Of a DNA stretch of 11,554 nt, positions 5,626 to 11,554 are shown piece by piece. Position 1 is the first letter of the stretch; each line of letters begins with the position of its first letter. Made by a program: the position numbers and the translations under genes. The notes below the pieces were generated by a model, which was not told the DNA's origin, ran no database searches, and saw only the letters and a list, made by a program, of their open reading frames with translations. Source of the stretch: Pedosphaera sp. (GTDB taxonomy: Bacteria > Verrucomicrobiota > Verrucomicrobiae > Limisphaerales > Pedosphaeraceae); NCBI GenBank assembly GCA_028293265.1, contig JAQGPB010000480.1, positions 1 through 11,554 on the forward strand, written 5' to 3'.

Positions 5626-8565
5626 ATGTTTGTTACTGACACGCCTGTAGCCGCAAAACATAACGCCAAAACCGGCAGCCCAACCGCCGCGCCTGTCACC
5701 ACGCCGGCGCACGCCGACCTGCTCGCGCCCGTTGATACTTTCGCCCGCCGCCATATCGGCCCGGACGCTGCCGAGACGGCGCAAATGCTGGAGACTCTAG
5801 GATACGCTGACTTGGATGCCCTCATCAATAGCGTCGTGCCAAAACAAATCCGTCTGTCGAAACCCTTGAACCTGCCATCGGGCCGGGGCGAGCAACAGGT
5901 GCTCCAGGACTTGAAGGCCATCGCCAGCCAGAACCAGGTGTTTCGCTCGTTCATCGGACAGGGCTATTCGAATTGCACCACGCCACCCGTCATTCAGCGC
6001 AACGTGCTTGAAAATCCCGGTTGGTACACGCAATACACTCCTTACCAGGCTGAAATCGCCCAAGGACGTCTGGAAGCATTGCTGAATTTTCAGACCATGA
6101 TCAGCGACCTCACCGGCATGGACATCGCCAACGCGTCGCTGCTCGATGAAGCCACCGCCGCCGCAGAAGCGATGCATCTGTGCCAGGGACTTCACCCGGA
6201 GCGAAACATTTTCTTCATTTCGACGGAATGCCACCCGCAAACCATTGATGTCGTCAAAACCCGCGCCAAGCCGCTCGGCATCGAGGTGCAGGTCGGCGAT
6301 CATGAATCGTTTCAATTCACCGACAAAGTGTTTGGCGCGCTGATTCAATATCCCGCCACGTATGGGGATATTTACCATTACGACGATTTCGTCGCCAAGG
6401 CCCACGCCGCTGGCGCAATGGTGACGGTCGCCGCTGATTTATTGAGCCTCACCTTGCTGCGCCCGCCAGGAGAATTCGGCGCGGACGTTGCCATCGGAAG
6501 CGCGCAACGGTTCGGTGTGCCGCTCGGCTTTGGCGGGCCGCACGCTGCCTATTTCGCCACGCGCGACGCCTTCAAGCGCCACATGCCCGGTCGAATCGTC
6601 GGGGTTTCCAAGGACTCGCGCGGTCGCCCTGCCCTGCGGCTCTCGCTGCAAACCCGCGAACAACACATCCGCCGCGAGAAAGCCACCAGCAACATCTGCA
6701 CCGCCCAGGCCCTGCTCGCCAACATGGCGTCGCTTTACGCGGTTTATCATGGACCAGATGGTCTCAAACAAATCGCTCTTCGTGTTCATCTCTTGACGGC
6801 AGCCTTGGCGAAAGGTCTGCAGCAGCTCGGTTATCAAATCAAGGCTGCCGCGTTCTTCGACACCTTGCGCGTGGATTTGGGCCAGAAAAATTCCGCTGAA
6901 ATTGCCAAGCTTGCGGAAGTGCTGCGCATCAATCTGCGGCTTATTGATATCCACACGGTCGGCATCTCACTCGATGAAACCACAGTGGAAAAAGATCTGG
7001 CCGATCTGTTCCGCATTTTCAATGGCGGCCGCGTGCCGTCGTTCAGCGTCGTCGAAATGGCCGCCCAGGCGGACGCCAGCTTCCCCGCGCCGATCGCCCG
7101 CACCAGCGCGTTTCTGACCAACACGGTCTTTAACCATTACCATAGCGAGACTGAAATGCTCCGTTACGTGCGCCGGTTGGAATCACGCGATCTCTCGCTC
7201 ACCACCTCGATGATTCCGCTCGGTTCCTGCACGATGAAGCTGAACGCCACTGTGGAAATGTTCCCGGTGTCATGGCCGGAATTCGGCCAACTCCATCCCT
7301 TCGCCCCGTTGCGGCAGACGCAGGGTTACCAGACGCTTTTTCAGCAGTTGGAAGATTGGCTCGCGGAGATCACTGGCTTTGCTGGAATTTCGTTGCAGCC
7401 CAACGCCGGTTCGCAGGGCGAATATGCCGGGTTGCTCGTCATTCGCGAATGCCATCAGGACCGCGGCCAGGGCCATCGCAATCTCTGCCTCATCCCGACT
7501 TCCGCACACGGCACAAACCCCGCCAGCGCCATCATGGCCGGCATGCAGGTCGTGGCTGTGGCGTGCGATAATCAGGGCAACATCAACGTGGCCGACTTGA
7601 AGGCCAAAGCCGAGGCGAATCGCGACCACCTCGCGGCGTTGATGGTTACCTACCCTTCAACTCACGGCGTCTTCGAGGAAACCATCAAGGAAATCTGCGA
7701 AATCGTTCACGCGAACGGCGGCTTGGTCTATATGGACGGTGCCAACATGAACGCGCAAGTCGGACTCTGCCGGCCCGCGGACATCGGGGCCGATGTCTGT
7801 CATTTGAATCTGCACAAGACGTTTTGCATCCCGCACGGCGGCGGCGGTCCGGGCATGGGCCCGATTGGCGTGGCGGAACATCTCGTCCAATTTTTGCCCG
7901 GCCATGCAGTGGTGAATCTCGGTGGCGAAAGCCCGATTGGCGCGGTTTCTGCCGCGCCTTGGGGCAGCGCGAGCATCCTGCCGATCTCGTGGGTCTATAT
8001 CGCCGCGATGGGCGGCACCGGCCTGACCGACGCGACCAAAGTGGCGATTCTGAATGCGAACTACATCGCCAAACGGCTCGAATCTTTTTTCCCGGTGCTC
8101 TACAAAGGCCATGGCGGCCTCGTCGCGCACGAATGCATCCTTGATCTGCGCCAGTTCAAGAGTGTAACCGTCGAGGACGTTGCCAAGCGGCTGATGGATT
8201 ATGGATTCCATGCGCCGACAATTTCCTTTCCCGTTTCGGGCACGATGATGGTGGAACCGACCGAGAGCGAATCGAAGGCGGAACTGGACCGTTTCTGCGA
8301 AGCGATGATCAGCATCCATGGTGAAATTCAGGCCATCGAATCCGGCAAAGCCGACAAGCAAAACAATCTGCTCAAAAATGCTCCGCACACCGCCGACATG
8401 CTGGTGGCGGACAAATGGGACCACCCCTATTCGCGCGAGCAGGCCGGCTATCCCGTCAAATCGCTGCACGACCACAAATTCTGGCCCGCCGTCGGCCGCA
8501 TTGACAACGTGTATGGCGACCGCAACCTGGTCTGCTCCTGCGCGGGAATGGAAGCGTACAGTTAG
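5626..8565 (+). CDS. gcvP: Glycine dehydrogenase (decarboxylating), P protein of the glycine cleavage system
   Basis: This 979-residue PLP enzyme decarboxylates glycine and passes the aminomethyl group to the lipoyl arm of H protein. It is the long, single-chain form (E. coli GcvP is 957 residues) with an N-terminal half starting at 'FARRHIGPD' (39-47) and a catalytic C-terminal half. Visible motifs are 'GSCTMKLN' (about 533-540), the PLP-lysine motif '[16 protein letters not shown]' with Lys731, '[15 protein letters not shown]' (about 866-880) and the conserved ending '[16 protein letters not shown]'. ATG 5626 was chosen because the in-frame extension from 5449 has no family resemblance; the resulting 38-residue Ala/Thr/Pro-rich head is slightly longer than usual. 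No Shine-Dalgarno motif is present. gcvT, gcvH and lpd are not in the window, so the partners are encoded elsewhere. The gene converges with the minus-strand gene ending at 8655. Confidence 0.96.
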   Translation: MFVTDTPVAAKHNAKTGSPTAAPVTTPAHADLLAPVDTFARRHIGPDAAETAQMLETLGYADLDALINSVVPKQIRLSKPLNLPSGRGEQQVLQDLKAIASQNQVFRSFIGQGYSNCTTPPVIQRNVLENPGWYTQYTPYQAEIAQGRLEALLNFQTMISDLTGMDIANASLLDEATAAAEAMHLCQGLHPERNIFFISTECHPQTIDVVKTRAKPLGIEVQVGDHESFQFTDKVFGALIQYPATYGDIYHYDDFVAKAHAAGAMVTVAADLLSLTLLRPPGEFGADVAIGSAQRFGVPLGFGGPHAAYFATRDAFKRHMPGRIVGVSKDSRGRPALRLSLQTREQHIRREKATSNICTAQALLANMASLYAVYHGPDGLKQIALRVHLLTAALAKGLQQLGYQIKAAAFFDTLRVDLGQKNSAEIAKLAEVLRINLRLIDIHTVGISLDETTVEKDLADLFRIFNGGRVPSFSVVEMAAQADASFPAPIARTSAFLTNTVFNHYHSETEMLRYVRRLESRDLSLTTSMIPLGSCTMKLNATVEMFPVSWPEFGQLHPFAPLRQTQGYQTLFQQLEDWLAEITGFAGISLQPNAGSQGEYAGLLVIRECHQDRGQGHRNLCLIPTSAHGTNPASAIMAGMQVVAVACDNQGNINVADLKAKAEANRDHLAALMVTYPSTHGVFEETIKEICEIVHANGGLVYMDGANMNAQVGLCRPADIGADVCHLNLHKTFCIPHGGGGPGMGPIGVAEHLVQFLPGHAVVNLGGESPIGAVSAAPWGSASILPISWVYIAAMGGTGLTDATKVAILNANYIAKRLESFFPVLYKGHGGLVAHECILDLRQFKSVTVEDVAKRLMDYGFHAPTISFPVSGTMMVEPTESESKAELDRFCEAMISIHGEIQAIESGKADKQNNLLKNAPHTADMLVADKWDHPYSREQAGYPVKSLHDHKFWPAVGRIDNVYGDRNLVCSCAGMEAYS

Positions 8566-8597
8566 AGCCAATCTCGGCAGGAGCCGACGTGAGGCTC
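8565..8597. terminator. Hairpin between convergent genes, possible terminator
   Basis: A two-level hairpin begins at the last base of gcvP: outer arms gagcc (8565-8569) / ggctc (8593-8597) and inner arms tcggc (8574-8578) / gccga (8583-8587) around loop agga. It sits between convergent genes, where a bidirectional terminator would be expected. Neither flank has a T-run, so termination is an inference. Confidence 0.35.
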
Positions 8598-8654
8598 AAA
8601 TCTGCCTGCTTGGAGGGGAAATATTAGAGACTCGTCTGCTACATGGATGGGTTA

Positions 8655-9992
8655 TTAGTGCTTTGACAATTTATTGGTCGAAACCAAAATCGGCGTCGCT
8701 TCAAATTCGGCGAAGCGGCTTTGATGCACTGCGAAGGTCAGAGTCATGGACGAGGCTCTGACGCCAGGATCGAATGCAAAATAATACTCACCTTTGCCGG
8801 TGCGGTCGGTGCTCCAGCACGGCATCTCCGTTCCAGCTTCATTCACGGCTCGAATCAGTTGCAGGTGGACCGAGTTGGTGGCTGGCGTCAATCGGGCTTC
8901 CATGACCGGCTGGCTGGGTTGAACGGAACTGATGGGCCGGGGCGCACGGGCCGCATAGATGTTCTCCACCAGCAATTGCCGGCCAGGCAGCTCCACCTCC
9001 ATTTGGGGCGCCAGCGATTCCGAGCCGGTGGGAAAAGGAACGTTTTTGAGCGTCACCAGCTCGTCCGGTGAAAAGCCGGTATGATGCACGAAATCAACCC
9101 GCAGCTTGAACGGCCCCACCGCCGGATCCAAAGCGGGTTCAAAGTTCAGGACGTTATCACCTCCCCTGAATCCCTGGCTCAGCGCCCTGATCGAAATAAC
9201 TTTGTCGTGCGCATCGGTAACTTTCAGGTTCTCCGGGAACCAATTTGGGACAGGTGCGCCGTTTCGGGTGATGTGAAAAATTGCCTGCGAAAACGAAATT
9301 CCGTTCGTCATTTTCGTATAACCGAAAGGTTCCGATTTCAAACCGGCAAACAGTGACGTCAGTTGGAATGTCAAGTCACCATCCTGTTTGGGCAGCGTCA
9401 AAGGCTGTGTGGGCGCCGGGAGTGGAACCAGCGCAGTCCCCGGAATCAAAAAATTCGCAAGCCGCTGAGTTTTCACGTCGGAATCATAAATGCAAATTCC
9501 AACAATTTTGCCGTGGGGATCCGGTGTGTCGATTTGGTAATAGGAAATGTCTCCCTCACGGCCCGCGTAAATCGTGCCCATGCTGGCACCGTTTGGATCA
9601 TACTCACAGCCAAACTCATCCACCACGCGAACGGGGAGGTAGCCACCGGAATGACCACCAGGGAGCGAAGGGTCATTCGGCTGAGGGAAAGTTTCGTGCA
9701 ACCAAAATGCCGGAGTATTAGTCCGGGGAATGGTCTGGGTAGCCACTTTAACTGCTGTAGCGCCTGACCAAGGCTTCAATGCCGCAGGCAACATTTTGTA
9801 AAGCGAGCGCTGATAAGATTTGCCCAAGACAAGGGTATGATTGCTGCCGTAAGTCGTTTCCAGAAATGCAACCACGACGCCGTTGGTCATGCGGAAGGAT
9901 TGCACCGGCTGCGGTTTTGTTCGCATGACAAACAGGCTCAATGCGGCCAGCGCGATGACCACCAACGAGCATAGTAAGATTCGCCTAGACAT
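8655..9992 (-). CDS. Membrane-anchored or secreted protein of unknown function
   Basis: The 445-residue protein has an N-terminal signal anchor or signal peptide (MSRR, then a hydrophobic run at about 5-23). There is no lipobox, so it is probably membrane-tethered or cleaved. The rest looks globular and rich in beta strand, with no further membrane helices. An early segment, 'FLETTYGSNHTLVLGK', resembles the 'YGT.H....G' start of hypothetical proteins seen in Verrucomicrobia and Planctomycetes; later there are glycine-rich loops, 'WLHETFPQPNDPSLPGGHSG' and several Asn/Pro turns. I recognise no catalytic motif. Its ATG (9990-9992) overlaps the end of the M14-type gene by 8 bases, suggesting translational coupling. 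It ends 89 bases from the gcvP stop on the other strand. Confidence 0.8.
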   Translation of the reverse strand: MSRRILLCSLVVIALAALSLFVMRTKPQPVQSFRMTNGVVVAFLETTYGSNHTLVLGKSYQRSLYKMLPAALKPWSGATAVKVATQTIPRTNTPAFWLHETFPQPNDPSLPGGHSGGYLPVRVVDEFGCEYDPNGASMGTIYAGREGDISYYQIDTPDPHGKIVGICIYDSDVKTQRLANFLIPGTALVPLPAPTQPLTLPKQDGDLTFQLTSLFAGLKSEPFGYTKMTNGISFSQAIFHITRNGAPVPNWFPENLKVTDAHDKVISIRALSQGFRGGDNVLNFEPALDPAVGPFKLRVDFVHHTGFSPDELVTLKNVPFPTGSESLAPQMEVELPGRQLLVENIYAARAPRPISSVQPSQPVMEARLTPATNSVHLQLIRAVNEAGTEMPCWSTDRTGKGEYYFAFDPGVRASSMTLTFAVHQSRFAEFEATPILVSTNKLSKH

Positions 9993-10767
9993 GATGTGTG
10001 CCGATCAAATCCAACACCGCGCGCACCGCCGCGACTTCCGCCGCGACGCGCGTGACGAGTTGAAAATCCGAAGGCGCTTCCACCGTGTACGAAAGCCGCG
10101 TCTTGTGGGTCAGCAGATAAAATGCCTCCGGCCACTGGGGTCGCGAACGCGGGTCCATGCTCGGACTGATGATGCCATTGAGCGCCGGCCGGCCCTCGAT
10201 CATCAGCGACATGTCAATGGGACAAATTTCCTCCACCCGGCTGATGATGGCCTTGGCGTAGGAGGGCTGGTTGTCCGGATTCAGTTCGTAAACGTAAAAA
10301 CCTTCGGACTCCCAGTCTTCATGCAGGCAAAAGCAGACATCAAAACTCGGTTGCCGCTCCAGCCAGGCAATGTGGGCGCGGATCTCTTCTGCTTTGGGCT
10401 CCAAATATTCCCGGTTCAAATCAATTCCCTTGGCGTTCTCGCGGCTGTTCAGCGGAAAGCCGGTCGGATTCAGGCAGGGGCAAAGCCAGAGATCCACGTT
10501 GGCCGGCCAGCGATTTTCCTGAAGCATTTGCAGCACCGCCAAGGGCCCGGCCGGTTCGTCGCCATGGATGCCGGTGGAAATGTAAACCCGCTTTTCCGCC
10601 TGCGGCACCGTGCGGGTCAAACCTAGCAGCCGATGAGAGTCGCCCGTTAGAAAGGCCTCGGATTTCCAGCCATGCGCCTCAGCCGCATGCTCGATTTCGG
10701 CAAGGACGCGTTGAATATCAATGCCTTCGCCGAAGTACTTGCCGACATTTTTGCCGAGTCGCTGCAT
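9985..10767 (-). CDS. M14-type zinc carboxypeptidase / succinylglutamate desuccinylase-aspartoacylase-like protein
   Basis: The 260-residue protein matches the M14 metallocarboxypeptidase fold as found in the MpaA and AstE/aspartoacylase groups. Candidate zinc ligands are His68 and Glu71 in 'GIHGDEPAG' and His149 in 'CLHEDWESEGF'. 'IDLNREY' (115-121) supplies the substrate-binding Asn-Arg pair, and Glu230 in 'YTVEAPS' fits the catalytic glutamate. It could trim peptidoglycan peptides, as MpaA does, or deacylate small molecules; there is no signal peptide, so it is probably cytoplasmic. ATG at 10767 was preferred because the longer frame from 10932 would overlap the biotin-synthase-like gene by 89 bases with Arg/Lys-rich, unconserved residues. 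It begins 76 bases after that gene and overlaps the following one by 8 bases, so the three may form one transcript. Confidence 0.85.
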   Translation of the reverse strand: MQRLGKNVGKYFGEGIDIQRVLAEIEHAAEAHGWKSEAFLTGDSHRLLGLTRTVPQAEKRVYISTGIHGDEPAGPLAVLQMLQENRWPANVDLWLCPCLNPTGFPLNSRENAKGIDLNREYLEPKAEEIRAHIAWLERQPSFDVCFCLHEDWESEGFYVYELNPDNQPSYAKAIISRVEEICPIDMSLMIEGRPALNGIISPSMDPRSRPQWPEAFYLLTHKTRLSYTVEAPSDFQLVTRVAAEVAAVRAVLDLIGTHHV

Positions 10768-10843
10768 GGTAGGAATTTGCCGCAAATTCGCTTTGCCGCC
10801 AAGCAGACAAATGGCAATCGGAAGCCTTTGCCGAAGCCGATGA

Positions 10844-11554
10844 TCAAGCCTGCCACTTCGCAGTGGCCTTTTCAGATTCGCAGCTTTTTTCCCCGCACCC
10901 GCAGCCACCTTCCTCCTGGTCCGCAAAATCATGATTGTCCCAGCTTGGGTCGAGGCCGAGGTCCTTGAGCATTTGCAGGTCTTTTTCGACCGGTTGGTTC
11001 AACGTGGTGAGATAATTGCCGACCATCAACGCGCTGGCGCCGGCGGCGAAGACCATGCTTTGCATGTCGCGCAGGTTCACGGTGCGACCGCCGGCGATCA
11101 TGATTTCCTTTTTTGGCAGGATGAAACGGAAACATGCAATCGTCTTCAGTATCTCCAGCGGCGGCAGCGGCGGAGTTTTTTCAAAGGGCGTGCCGGGAAT
11201 CGGGTTGAGGATGTTGATCGGCACGACGTTCGCACCGACTTCCTTCAAGGCGAAGGCAAGGTCGCAACGGTCGGCGCGGGTTTCGCCCATGCCGATGATG
11301 CCGCCGGAGCAAATCTTGATGCCGGCTTTTTTGAGGTAGCCGATGGTTTCAATGCGGTCCTCATAGGAATGGGTGGTGCATTGGCTTGGGAAAAAGCGCC
11401 GCGAGGTTTCCAGATTGTGGCCGTAACATTCCAAGCCGGCTGCCTTCAACCGGTCAGCGACTTTCTGGCTTTTGATGATGCCGAGCGAGGCATCGGGACG
11501 GGTCTTGCCGGTCTTGGCGAGGTCGCGGATGCGGTCGCACACTTCATCCAGCAT
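10844..11554 (-). CDS. bioB: Biotin synthase-like radical SAM protein, C-terminal part (5' end outside window)
   Basis: The visible 236 residues are the C-terminal two-thirds of a BioB-like enzyme, which inserts sulfur into dethiobiotin in the last step of biotin synthesis. The frame runs to the window edge, so the first Met is probably internal, and the radical SAM CxxxCxxC motif must lie outside. Matches are 'YGHNLETSRRFFPSQCTTHS' (44-63), 'KICSGGIIGMGE' with Cys82 (the E. coli Cys188 position), 'VPINILNPIPGTP', 'AGGRTVNLRD' with Arg157 (the E. coli Arg260 position) and 'KDLQMLKDLGLDP'. Two oddities stand out: the position of E. coli Cys128 is Asp21 ('RPDASLG'), and the protein ends in a Cys-rich tail (Cys218, Cys220, Cys225 in 'GGCGCGEKSC'). 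It may therefore be a biotin synthase with a different auxiliary cluster, or a close paralogue with another substrate. Confidence 0.88.
   Translation of the reverse strand: MLDEVCDRIRDLAKTGKTRPDASLGIIKSQKVADRLKAAGLECYGHNLETSRRFFPSQCTTHSYEDRIETIGYLKKAGIKICSGGIIGMGETRADRCDLAFALKEVGANVVPINILNPIPGTPFEKTPPLPPLEILKTIACFRFILPKKEIMIAGGRTVNLRDMQSMVFAAGASALMVGNYLTTLNQPVEKDLQMLKDLGLDPSWDNHDFADQEEGGCGCGEKSCESEKATAKWQA

Noticed and set aside
10768..10932. M14-type gene starting within the biotin synthase gene
   Set aside because: The 55 extra residues are Arg/Lys-rich, out of frame within bioB and lack M14 character.
1..11554. Mobile element, defence system, CRISPR array or tRNA
   Set aside because: No transposase or nuclease motifs, no spaced direct repeats, and no tRNA-like cloverleaf with TTCGA arm were seen on either strand.

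Overview
The window looks like ordinary chromosomal DNA of a Verrucomicrobiota-like bacterium (Pedosphaera/Limisphaerales type). This rests on the style of the RpoD and biotin-synthase proteins, on small hypothetical proteins that resemble verrucomicrobial ones, on a REP-like 'ccctcgccccg' palindrome, and on gene starts that lack Shine-Dalgarno motifs. The placement is an inference from family resemblance; no 16S gene or other decisive marker is present. Base composition is moderately GC-rich and even. No transposase, integrase, tRNA, rRNA, CRISPR array or phage gene was seen.

Layout: (1) Positions 1-2223, plus strand: the end of an AI-2E-family transporter gene, an MlaE-type permease and an MlaD-type substrate-binding protein. 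They are packed with ATGA overlaps, one of them through an 11-codon micro-ORF. The ATPase partner (MlaF) is absent between or after them. (2) Positions 2224-3325: a loosely packed region with a REP-like palindrome, a 70-residue two-helix membrane protein, a 58-residue basic small protein and a leader before rpoD. (3) Positions 3326-5191: the housekeeping sigma factor RpoD. (4) Positions 5192-5625: a 434-base gap with a strong hairpin after rpoD and a cluster of small hairpins before gcvP. (5) Positions 5626-8565: full-length glycine decarboxylase (P protein). (6) Positions 8655-11554, minus strand: the 3' two-thirds of a biotin-synthase-like gene, then an M14-type zinc carboxypeptidase/deacylase, then a membrane-anchored protein of unknown function whose start overlaps the end of the peptidase gene.

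How the genes fit together: the first block is probably an envelope-lipid trafficking operon. RpoD and GcvP are core functions that happen to be neighbours. GcvP needs H, T and L proteins encoded elsewhere. The minus-strand block may be one transcript, with biotin synthase first and two envelope or cell-surface genes behind it.

I do not see a convincing new multi-gene system. The observations most worth a second look are the biotin synthase, which lacks one canonical cluster-ligand cysteine but has a cysteine-rich tail; the MlaE-MlaD pair without MlaF; the micro-ORF that bridges two genes; and the structured leader of gcvP, which is not a glycine riboswitch.
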